From positions 248,001-312,000 of the forward strand of contig JALRME010000001.1 of the NCBI GenBank assembly GCA_026120035.1: a stretch of 64,000 bases of DNA. The letters are read 5' to 3'. This document shows positions 11,641 through 22,700 of this stretch, piece by piece (the first letter of the stretch is position 1; every line of letters begins with the position of its first letter). The notes beneath the pieces are model-generated. The model made no database searches. It was given only the letters and a program-made list of their open reading frames with translations, and had not been told where the DNA came from. The position numbers were made by a program, and so were the translations under genes. Source of the stretch: Coleophoma eucalyptorum (Eukaryota; Ascomycota; Leotiomycetes; Helotiales; Dermateaceae).

Positions 11641-12188
11641 ATTCTTTTGCGCCTTCTCGGCTGCCTTGCCTTTCAGTGCTTAGTCATGATCTGGCGTGCT
11701 CTCACACATTACTTCCCAAGCCTTTGCAAGTATGTTCTCTAACAAGAATCAGCAGTTTCTAGACTCGATTCTAACTCTTTAAACCCGATGGTGGTGTAGC
11801 AATAAGAGCAGACGCGAATTTCATTCATATTTGTTCTTTAATCACCCAACACAGTAATTCAAGGTGCTTTATGTAAATGAGCCGGATGCTCACTGTGAAG
11901 ACGAGCCCTTAGCTGTGTTAAGGTCAAATCTTAAGCTATAGCTCTAGGCTCTTGTCCTTTAGGACGAGCATTTTAGACGTTGGAAACCTGTTTTCTAAAT
12001 AAAAAGTTGAGAGTATCACTTCATTAGCAATTGCCATACTTCTCCCACAGCTTACCGCAATTATCATTGCAGCAGCAGCATTTAATTATTCCGAACAATA
12101 GATAAGCCGTTTTTATTATGACTATGCTCAGATGCATGAGAGAAATCCAAGACTTGTTTAGAAATCATTGAGGCTCAGAATTTCGACT
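11641..12188. other. intergenic gap
   Basis: Promoter side of the membrane-protein gene and the 3' side of the oxygenase fragment. No coding signal was recognised, and there is no clear continuation of the oxygenase below 12189. Confidence 0.5.
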
Positions 12189-12413
12189 TTATGTGCCGAT
12201 TTTGCTCGTTATAGCGTCGACATCACCCAACAGTGACGAGAAGCTGGGGTGTGTAAGGTCAAGGCAGAAAAAGCCATCCTCAATACACATCTTGAGTAAA
12301 AGATTCTGCTCCAAGATTGAACCAGCCTGAAGTCTGTCTAAAGAAATGGTACCAAATTCTGCCAGTTTCTCGCTGGGGAGATTCATGTCGAGATTCAATT
12401 GTGAAGAAGACAT
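12189..12413 (-). pseudogene. isopenicillin-N-synthase-like 2OG-Fe(II) oxygenase, N-terminal fragment only
   Basis: A 74-codon frame opens with ATG and carries the characteristic N-terminal (DIOX_N) stretch of fungal IPNS-like oxygenases: TISLDRLQAGS, then LLKMCIEDGFFCLDLTH, with the EDGFF-LDL core. Complete members are about 330-360 aa and carry the HxD...H iron site far downstream. Nothing resembling that catalytic part follows on this strand before the next gene, so the fragment cannot be an active oxygenase. It lies head to head with the decayed NRPS-like gene, and both may be remnants of one former cluster. The alternative, a short functional protein, is unlikely. Confidence 0.6.
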
Positions 12414-12849
12414 TTTTGGAAATCAGAGAAAATGTTACTGTGCTGATGGAGGTGGTGGGCTGCTTTTGTTGAGGTCGTCTCTAAATAAAGGCAGTTCACA
12501 TCCGTGATTATCCACAACAATATAATAATCTTGAGACTTGGAAGCCGATGATAACCTTCTCCCGTGTATCTCGGGCTCTGTCACTTACTTTTCGGCCGCT
12601 GGCAGCTGAATTTGGCTATTGATAAATTGCAACGTCATGGAGGTGCTCCGAAGGGTGGCATCCTATATCCTGCATGCGATGAGATCTTCTATCATATTGC
12701 TAATCATTCCATTTGTAATGATTGTTATATGGCTTGGAATACGAGGCAGAAGTCCGTTACACGTGACGAGTACGACAATCCGCAACATGGCAAAGCTCCT
12801 GAATTCTATCTGGAGGGCATTGATCATACGAAGGTGCACCATCAATGAT
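12414..12849. other. gap upstream of the NRPS-like relic
   Basis: Probably holds the eroded 5' part of the adenylation domain, but I could not recognise family motifs before the SSGSTG core near 12855. Some short frames are hydrophobic (about 12660-12740) without identifiable homology. Confidence 0.35.
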
Positions 12850-15324
12850 GTCTAATCCTCCACAGCTCAGGATCAACCGGCTTCCGAAGCCTATTGATTA
12901 CAACCATCAAAAGGTGATGACAATGGGTTTGTACACGCAAGATGCGACCGCTTTCATCACGATGCCCTTTTCGCATGCTCTCTGCATGTTATCATACAGC
13001 AAGCGATCCACAAGCGCAAGAAAATCTACGCCATGAGTGGTTACGTGCCACAGACTCATGATACCGTCACTGCTGCCATCAAAGCGGCCAATCCGGAAAT
13101 TGTGTGGACGGTTCCTTATGTTTTGAAACTGCTGGCCAGGAAGCGATAAGGAACTGCCGATTCGTGAGCAGTGGGGGAAGTAAGCTGCCAGATGAGTTGG
13201 GTGATATGTTGACCAATGCTGGTGTAAACGTTGGCATGCAATTTTGATCGTACGTTTGGTTCTTCAATACCTGAGAACATTTCGCTAATCTATACTTACT
13301 AACACATCGAGCAGGACTGAAGCCGGTCTCATCCTGAGCTGAGCTTATAGGCCGCGCGAAGATAAGGCATGGAATTACCTTCGGCCTCCACCGCATGTTG
13401 TTCCATACATAATGTTTAGGCCAGTTGATTGTGAGAAGTATGAATGTATCATCCTCGAAGGCCACAGAGGTAAGACTATGTCGAACTCGGACAAATCGCC
13501 CAACTCATGGCGTACAAATGATCTCTTCGTGCCGCATCCTACTATTCCTAATGCTTGGAAATTCATTGGCAGGATGGATGACTGTATCACACTCCTCAAC
13601 GACGAAAAGGTTTTACCACTCACCATTGAGGGTCGGATTAGAAATCATCCATTGGTTAGAGAAGCTGTTATATTTGGCATCGATCGTGAAGTACCTGGGC
13701 TGTTACTATTTAGGGCACTGGGTACGAGTCACTTGGGGGATGAGGAGTTTCTCGACTAAGTCTGGCCCGCTATTGAATATGCGAACAGCCATGCTGAGGC
13801 TTTCTCTCAGATCACCAGGGAAATGGTGACAATTATTCTAGAAAATGTCGAGTGGCCCTTGACTGATAAAGGTTCCATCTAAGTGGACTTATTTATAGGG
13901 AGTTTGCCCCCGTCATAGATGCCACCTATTCAAGTGCTGGGAGCGCGAACAGGATACGATCTCAGAACTTGAAGATTGGATTCTTGGCATTGTCAGATCT
14001 CTGGGGTATGATATCAAGGATATTACTACTGACTTCTTCTCTGTCGGCATGGATAGTCTCAAAGCAATTCATCTCCGTGAACCGATACTAAGGAATATTG
14101 ACCTCGGCAGCCATGAAGAAGACTTTAAATCTATGGTGGTATTTGGCTGCGGAACTACGGAGCGGCTTGCAAGGAGACTATATGTAATTCGCACGCGGGG
14201 TGGTATTGATGACGATCATGGTTGGGCAATAACTGCCATGAAAGCCCCGCGCTAGTAGCGTTAGCAAAGTGTACGCATTCATGCGGCCTGGTAGTGAAGA
14301 TGTTCAAACCCCAGTTGTTCGTCTCGAAACCTCTCTACGAAAAAAAGGGTTCAGCATCCCTTTAGATAAAATCGTTCCTCTTTACAGTGAAATTACACAA
14401 GAGAATCTTGGTCTCAACTCTGCAGCTCTAGATAAGACGATGAGATTCGAGGTTACCCACATCATCCACTGCGCTTGGACTGTAAATTTTGCTATATCTC
14501 TATCCGCGTTCGAGCCTCAACTCCTCGGCCTGCACAATTTAGTAGCATTTTGCATGCAGACAGATCAAAATGCACGCTTGCTGTTCTGCTCCTCGATAGG
14601 AGGCGCCCAATCAAGCAAAAGGCCACCAGTGATCGCTTCAGCGCCGATCCCATCAGTTGATAACTGTTCCCCAATGGGATACTCACAATCAAAATTAGTC
14701 GGAGAGCGCATTGTTGAATCAGCCTCCAAGTATGGCGCAAATGCAACGATATTGCGCATCGGCCAGATCATCCCAGGGCGTCGTCGTGGCACTAAGCTTT
14801 GGAACCCGACTGAAGCGTTGCCGCTCATGATTCGGTCCGCCAGTAAGGACTCCGTGGGAGCATTACCCATATTAGATACTGGCCGTGATACCTGCGACTG
14901 GATAGAGGCTGACACGCTGGCCGAAACAATCCTGCAGCTTGCTGGCATCGGATATACAACGGAGTCCGCGGAGTTCGTCTATAACCTTGTGAACCCGCTT
15001 GTTTTCTCATGGAAGAGTGAACTATTGCCGGCTCTGCGGTGTACTGGAATTGAGTTTGAAACTGTACTATGGAAGGACTGGTTAGAGCGGCTTGAGTCCA
15101 GTACAGAGGATGCAAGTGTCAACCCAAGCAGAAAGCTTCTAGGATTCTGGCGGAGGCAGATGCAGCAGCAAAGTGGGCTTGCGTTCGATACGGCTACTGC
15201 TGAAGCTGCTAGCATGGCGTTGAGAGGGGCCAATCGAGCTGTGGATGGCAATTTTATCGAGCAAATTGTTGGAACTTGGAAACAACTTGAGGTTACGGCT
15301 AACGCGATGGTCAATAATGCTTAG
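12850..15324 (+). pseudogene. decayed NRPS-like adenylation-thiolation-reductase gene
   Basis: Pieces of one adenylate-forming reductase lie in order but in different frames. They are the A3 core LILHSSGSTG (near 12851-12880), PKPIDY after a frame change, YVPQTHDTVTAAIKAANPEI (about 13041-13100), GGSKLPDELGDML (about 13170-13212) and TEAGLILS (about 13318). A longer clean stretch at 13412-13759 (ending EEFLD then a stop) has the A8-A9 region WKFIGRMDD. Next come a thiolation site DFFSVGMDSLKAIHLR (about 14030-14080) and a thioester-reductase domain (KVYAFMRPG onward) still open for 351 codons to 15324. The Rossmann start of the reductase, expected near 14200-14260, is eroded by stops. Functional homologues activate an aryl or amino acid and release it as an aldehyde. 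With several stops and shifts no full enzyme can be made, though the reductase part could be read alone. Confidence 0.8.
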
Positions 15325-15629
15325 AAATTCACGAATCTACCTTAATTTTGAGGCGCAGATTTTTAAGGAGCGCGGATTTTGGCCGCTCTAGCCAACCAGC
15401 GTTCGATTTCGCGTAACTTCATCTGTAAGCTGACTTCGAGAGGGAATGCCGCGGTTGAGAACGTAAATCTGTCTATGGAAAGGAATTTCATGGTTATATG
15501 TATATATACATATATATAAGTCGATGGGAAGCTCACTTACCTGTGATTTATTGTTACCATCAAACAGAATTTTAACAACATTATTCTCCCATAAATAATT
15601 CAACTCTATTATCCTCCATCAATTTCACA
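15325..15629. other. gap, promoter of the NmrA-like gene
   Basis: A 305-base spacer with a TATA-rich dinucleotide tract (15495-15518), a plausible core-promoter element for the gene starting at 15630. No coding signal. Confidence 0.45.
15495..15518. repeat. (TA)n-like microsatellite
   Basis: Short imperfect tatatgtatatatacatatata tract about 110 bases upstream of an ATG. It may double as a TATA region. Confidence 0.6.
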
Positions 15630-16651
15630 ATGACATCTCAACTAAAGAACATCACAATCATTGGTGTAAGATTCCACACCTAGAAATAATCATTATCTAA
15701 CAAGTATAATTCCAGGCCAGCGGCAATGTGGGCAAGCTGATTCTTGATGCCTTCGTTGGTGCATCTCAATTCAGCGTCACTGTGCTGTCGCGCTCGTCTA
15801 GCGACGCTGCCTTCCCAGCAGGATTCACCGTCCGCAAATCGGACTATTCCGAAGCAGACCTGGTGACTGCATTCAAAGGTCAGGATGTAATCATCTCTGT
15901 TGTAGGCTTGGGTGGATTCACCGAACAGAAGAAGTTCATTGATGCTGCTGTTTCTGCTAGCGTGCGGAGATTCATTCCATCCGAGTTTTCGTCCAACACC
16001 TTGAGTCCAGGTGTGCTGCAGCTGCTACCAGTGTTTGGACAGAAGAAAGAAGTGCTGGATTATTTGAAGGCAAAGGAATCTTCTGGCTTGACATGGACTG
16101 CAATCTGGACTGCATTACTATTTGATTGGGTAATAAACCATTCTCTCGAGATAGAGACCGCCTGGCAGCAGACAACTGACATGGAGAATTAGGGTCTCGA
16201 TAACGGCTTCCTGGGGTACGACATTAAAGCGCGAACAGCTTCCATCTGGGACGGCGGCAACAGCGTCTTCACTCTGACCAATACCGAGCAACTCCGCCGT
16301 GCTGTGATTTCTGTCCTCGAGCACCCAGCGCAGACCGCAAACAAGAATCTGTACGTCGCATCTGTCGAAACGTCACAGAAAGAGATCCTCGCGGCTTTAG
16401 AGGATGTCACCGCTACTAAGTGGGCTGTTACGGATACCACCACGAACAAAGAAGTCAGCGAAGCTATGGAAAAGCTCGGCAAAGGAGACATGTCTGGTGC
16501 ATTTGCGCTGGTACGAGCGACCAGCTTTGGCAATACACCAGACCTTCGGGCAAACTATGTTAAAGATGAAGTTCTGGCTAATGACTTGTTGGGATTGAAA
16601 CTGGAGAGTGTCAAAGACACTGTAGCTCGCGTTGTTGTTGGCCCGGCCTAA
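15630..16651 (+). CDS. NmrA-like / isoflavone-reductase-like NAD(P)-binding protein
   Basis: Three exons (15630-15665, 15716-16129, 16193-16651) join in frame to about 302 aa. The first splice rebuilds the Rossmann motif IIGASGNVGK, and the second joins LFDW to GLDNGFLGYDI. The apparent stop at 16190-16192 therefore lies inside an intron, which has a ctgac branch-like sequence. The family (NmrA/IFR/PCBER, atypical SDR) includes NAD(P)H-dependent reductases of phenolic compounds as well as redox sensors. RFIPSEFSSN is the family-typical segment after the nucleotide site, with a Lys following in GQKKEVLDYL. It lies just beyond the 3' end of the PKS gene (convergent, 63 bases apart), a position common for tailoring reductases. 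Substrate unknown. Confidence 0.85.
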
Positions 16652-16714
16652 ACCATCGAATTCATAACTAGAAACTTGCAGTAGCTTATGTGATTTCTTG
16701 GTTTAAGTTTGTAG

Positions 16715-19700
16715 CTAAACGCCAGTTACTCCTTTGCTATGGGATATTCCTTCGCGCTCTACTACCTGATACTTCTGAAGTAGCTTTAAGGCTGCCTGCC
16801 TGCCCAGTTGCATCATATCCTGCGACCCAACAATCTCTAAAACAGTAAAATCAACACCAACGATGCGCTTAAACCAAGTCCGTAGTTCAATGCTAATGAG
16901 CGAATCCACACCTAAGGTCTCCAACGGAACGCCCAGATCTCCATCCTCCACAGTCCCTTGCATTGTGAAGCCGAACAACGTTGTCGCAATCTGAATAGCT
17001 AGATAAGTTTGCGATTCCTGAGTCTCAAGGATAAGTGGGCTAGTGCCCGCATCGCGCAGAAATTGCTTCAGGCCATGGTCGCCCTGGGCGTCAGCTGGTT
17101 TAGAGTCGCTGCTAGATTGCAGGTTGTGGTATATGGAAAAGCGAGGGTCATTCAACCATGCCGTGCGGTTGCTAGAGGCTGACACTGCGCGGGTGGAGCG
17201 CATGCCAATACCTATCTGGCCTCGATTAACATAGCTCCGGCTTAAAGAGTTAACAGCAGAAACAGCAGGTGTCGACCGAGGATTGGAGCGTTTGATCATC
17301 AAGTGTAGGGAATCGAGGAGGTTTTGTTCATCTAAGATATATTGGCCGGTAGAGCGTAAACTTTCTAGGATACTGTGGTTCTCACTCAAGAAACCAACGT
17401 CTCCCATTGCTCCAATGTCGATAACAGATGCCGGTAATCCCAAAGAATGGCGGTATTGAACGAATGCATCCAAGAAAGTATTTGCGGATGCATAGTTTGC
17501 TTGACCGAAATGCCCTCCAAGTCCAGCAATAGAACTAAACAGCACGAAGAAGTCTAGAGGCTCCTTTTGCCTCCTAAGAGCTTCATGCAGGTTCCACGTG
17601 CCTGCAACTTTTGGGAGGACCGCGGCTTGCCACTGCTCAAATGTCATATCCGATAATGCCACATCCTAGCCCGTCATTAGAGCTGAAGTGGTGGTCGTGA
17701 TGTATGATAACTTACTTGTAAGACCATAGCAGCTTGTATCACTCCTCCAATAGGGTCCGCAGCCGAGTCAACCACATTCAGCACATCTTTCAAAGTACTG
17801 ACGCTCCCAGAGAAGGTTTGTACGCTGCATCCTAGTGCCTCAAGTTCCATAAAGTATGGGTCATCTTTGGCCAACGAACCAGCAGATCGGGATAAGAAGA
17901 TAATGTGTCTGGCACCATTTTCCACGAACCAAGCTGCTATAGATCGACCAAGACCACCCAGACCACCAATAATTAGGTAGGATTTGTCTGAACGAAAAAG
18001 CAATTGTTGTGGACTTGTAACGATCTGCAAATCATCTTGACTATGGGGCATATTGACAATAATCTTCCCAAGGTGCTGTCCCTTTTGCATATATCGCATG
18101 GCATTTTCAATCTGAGCGGCGTCAAATGCTTTGACCGGAAGTAGAGGCATGATATCTCCTCTCTCATACAAATCATTTATTTGTGCAAGAAGCCTTTTTA
18201 TGTTAGCTGATGTTAAAGCCAGCATGAATTTGAGCTTACTTCCGAGCGACCCGAGGTCGATCCTCAGTAATCTGGATAAGGTCAAACCCTACAAATGAGC
18301 GATTTGCCTCAAACAATTCCATTGATAACATCGCTTGACCGCGAAAGTCTCTCTTGCCGATCTCAATCATCATGCCACCTGTGGCAACACAATCCCAAGA
18401 TGAATGCAGCAGCGGCCCAGAGAGAGAGTTCAAGACAATATCGACTCCTTTTCCGTTGGTCTGTTCTTTCACACCCTGGACAAAACTATTGTCTCGAGAG
18501 TTAAATATCCTGTTGGCCGGTATTCCAAAGTGCTCTATCAGATAATCAACTTTTTGCGGGGTGCTGACAGTACAAAAAGGCTGGCACTGTTAATACAAGA
18601 TATACAGAGCGGACAGAGTTTTTACTTACCTCGGCTCCAAGCATTTGGGATATACGGATTGCAGCAAGTCCAACTCCTCCACACGCTGAATGAATCAAGA
18701 CCGTCTAATGCCACTTAGTATTTGAAATTTGAAAGGGTTTTCAAGCACTGACCTGGCCAGCTTGTATCTTCCCTAACTCCATTAGACAATAGATTGCAGT
18801 GCTATAGACGCAAGGCATGGTCGCTGCCTCGGCAAAGCTTAGACTGTCAGATATTTTCGCGCAAAGCTTTTCTGTGACTGAGATGTTGGTTGAAAAGGCT
18901 CCAGAACTGCTAAACATGACCCTATCTCCTATTTTTAGAGCTTTTACTTTGGGGCCGACTTTAACAACAATTCCGGACCCCTCACAACCAAGCCCATTGC
19001 CCTCGAGCTTGATATCTATCAATATGCCCATGGAAATCAGAACATCCTAGAGGGGCGTTAAACTTTAGATGTATCCAAGTTTGAAGGGATGCATACCTTA
19101 AAGTTAAGCCCAACTGATTTAACTTCTACCTCAACCTCGTCATCAAGTAATGATTTAGACTGTACTTGTTTCCATTGAAGTGTTTGCAGGAGGCCACGCT
19201 TACCTATTTCCAGCGCCTTTGGGAGGTTTGGATGAACTTTATCCAAAAGCTCATTTGATACTGAAAACCAGTGAAACCTCCCGATTTGGATTCTATCATC
19301 CGTGTAAGCGTACTCATTTACGTACTTGATGCTAGGATCATGCTGCCGAATTTCAAACTCATCTACCACCTTAATAGCAGCACTCCAGCCAGCTGCATCA
19401 AAGTTCTCTAGCTCCAGTGTTACAAACCGAATTTGTAGTTCGAGACGAATAGTCCGGGCGAGGCCTAATATCAAAGAGAACCTAGGATCCTGACAGTTGA
19501 CCTGAGAGGCCATGGTTATCCACAAAATAGCAGAATCTTTGATATTTGCAACAAAATCCTTGAATGCATTGAATTTTTCCAACGATATATTGTGTAGCCA
19601 CGGGCCACTTAAGTCGAGGAGTGAGACAATATCCTGGCATGGGGTCGGTACTTCGTGAATCGTACAGAAGTCTAGCTCATAACCGCCATCTCGTAATTTA

Positions 19701-22700
19701 TACTCGATTTCCGCTAGATGCTGTATATTCGTATTGTCATACAATACCGTAAGTCGCTTTTCTTTCTGTTTTACGTGTGGAAATCTTGCTATAATGAGAT
19801 TACACAGGTGTCCGTCATGCAATAGGACGTCGATTTCGCCAAAGCCGGATGCGCTGAGTTCGCGTTTCCATCTTTCGGATGTGATATACGGCTCTTCCAC
19901 GCGGTTGTCAGACCCGCCTACCCACCATCCAGGCAAAGTACCCTGCTACTGTTAGCGTCAGTATCTTCATACTCTAAAAACCTACCATGATTAAATTCAT
20001 CCATTTTGTAGCTATAGCTCCATATTAACACTACCCCCAAGCGTTTAATTTACTAAATACTCACTTGGGCTGAGTTCTTGAAGCACAAGGCGTCCACAGG
20101 GGTGCAGCAGCTTTCGCACGTTTTTTAATGTCTCGTTCAACTTTGGAGTTGAATGAAGTACCTAGACCAATCAGTGTTGATATGGTATCCTTATTATTTG
20201 AGTCGTGAAAAGATAACTTACATTGACGGCTACAATAAGGTCAAAAGATCCAGCTTCAAACCCTTGCTCGAGGGGATCTTTGGAAATATCCAAGACAGCA
20301 TATTCTAAACCTCCATATTCCTTAAAGCGCTGCTTCGCAGCATCGAAGACTCCAGCAGAGATGTCAGTATAAGCGTATGTAGAGTACACGCGCTCTCCAT
20401 AGATATTCACAAGGCGAGGTAGTATGGTATCTGTTGTCCCGCCAGTACCTGCTCCGATCTCCAATATCTTTAATTTTGGGTTGTGATGACCAAGGAGGTC
20501 CAGAAATTCAGAGTAGTCAAAGAGTGACATAGAGTCGAAGATTTTAGTTAAAATTTCGTCCTTGAGGAGAATTTCCATGGGATCAATAGAACCTGTGAAT
20601 ATTTCTGAGCATGACAAGAAGATTCGATGTATAGCCGTTGCATGTGCCGCGAACATTGTGTTTTTGCACTGCCCTAGTAACTCTTCAATAAAACAAAGCC
20701 TAGAAGGAGAATCAAGCACTATTATCCATACAGAATCCATGACGTTAGGATAGAGTCCGTCGATAGCCTTTTGTTTCTGCGATTGGATCCAACTGCGGAA
20801 TTTGTCCAGGTGTATTTGTTTTGTTTCGAGACCATCAAGTGCAAGAGCCATCTCAATCATGCAAGCCAAGGCGAGTTTCTCAATCAGTAGGTGAGCTGGA
20901 CTAATGTTTCCCAATAGCTCTTTAGAAATTCGCACTATTTCACTAGTGTCAATAAAGTTGAGATCGCTCTTCCATTCTAACTCAGCAGCTGCATGAGGGT
21001 TGCTATCCCAAACATCCTCCTTATCTCCAAGAGGAGACAACCGAATGTTTTTCATGCTAATAGCAATTCGTCCTTCAAATAATCCATTGACATCGCCAGA
21101 CAAGCCATCTCCTGGCATTGGTCTTGCCTCGGCATTTACAACAATGCCATTCTTGGCTGGTCGAATATACATTTCTTCCAGATAAGTTGGGACTCTGAGC
21201 CTGTCATAGTTACGTTGAAGTCCAAAGGCGTTGGCTACGCAAAGTGATTGAATAGCACAATCAATTACGGATGGGTGGATAGAGTAATATGTTTCGGGTT
21301 TTTGGCAAGATATGGTAGCAGCAGCCTTTCGTTCAGAGACATGTGCGCTGATGTTTGACAAGCCACGAAATGCTGGGCCATAGTTTAAGCCAATACGTTT
21401 CATGGCACGGTAAGAGATTCCCTTAGCCAGTCTGCGTGGAAAAGATTCTACTGACAGCAGATCTGTTTCGAGTGGGAATTCCGACCCTGCTCGAGCCTGG
21501 CCAACACAATGTTTGTTCCATGTACTACCACTCAATGAGGACACTGTGAAGTCAAACCAGGGAGAATCAAGATTTGAAGCTAATCTAGTCGACTGAAAGT
21601 GAGTGTTTATTTCAACTGGTCGATCTTCATGAAGTATCAGGGCTGCCTGAAAATGGACCCGCCTGACAGAAAATTCGGTTGAACCTGTGAGCTGTCTAAT
21701 CGCTTCACCTGCCATAGCTATGTAACCAGTGGCAGGAAATAATATTTGTTGTGCAATATCATGATCTTGAAGCCAAGGAACATTGTCTATGTGCAGCATA
21801 TTTCTCCAACTGGGATGCAAGTCACTACTCTCAATGATACGAGAACCAAGGAGTTCATGGTGACCAAACTTGCGCAATCGGGAGTCCTTGGATAAGCGAC
21901 TCTCATGCCAATATGGCTTCTCATAGTGCCAAGAGTATGGAGGCAGGTCTGTAAGAAAATTTCCAGGCAATATAACAGAGTTTAGATCAAGGTCGACATT
22001 ATTGAGCCAAAGGTTTCCAGCAGTCTTAAGAAGATCTACTCTCGCATCACCATTCCGTATCAATGTCGGGATGTACGTCATAGTTTGCTGTTGGGTTCGA
22101 AATATTTGTTTAATAGGTCCTGCAAGAGCAGAGTGTGGACCAATTTCAAGGACAACTATTGGAGACGGCAAAGTCGTTGCAATTGAAGTCATAGCAGAGT
22201 AATAAAGAACAGGCGAAATCAAGTTTTGTTGCCAGTATAACGCATCGAGGATCTCAGAGCTGCCTAGCATCTGTCCAGTTATAGAGGATGCAAAAGGGAC
22301 AGTCGCAACTTTGGCATGGATGATATTGGACAGAATTGATAGGCATTCTATACCCGCTGCCTTCATATGATCTGGATGTTATTAGCAATGGCGAGTAGTT
22401 ACGGCCTGTTGTGCTAACTTACGGGAATGGTAGGCACATTCTACAGCGAGGCGACGTACTAGAATATGTGGATGCTCTTCTTTGATATTTGCCATGGTAT
22501 GGTGCATGGCATCCGCATCACCTGTCAATGTAACACTGTTTGGGCTGTTCTCGCAACCAATTAGAGTTCCCAGAAGAAGGTATTTTTCTACCTCTTGTCT
22601 TCCCAGACCTATAGCAGCCATAACGCCTGGGTTTGTTAGTCCCATATCTCGACAAACTCGTCCCCGATAATAGGCGACTAGTATGGCCTCAGTAGCACTG

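Noticed and set aside
12564..12848. A 94-codon frame before the NRPS-like relic
   Set aside because: No motif could be matched to an adenylation domain or any other family, so it is left as unassigned spacer.
16130..16192. Premature stop in the NmrA-like gene
   Set aside because: The stop is inside a GT-AG intron; splicing gives LFDW-GLDNGFLGYDI, the normal family sequence.
19943..20064. Apparent frame break in the PKS methyltransferase
   Set aside because: Two introns around a 26-base exon restore [20 protein letters not shown], the expected family sequence.
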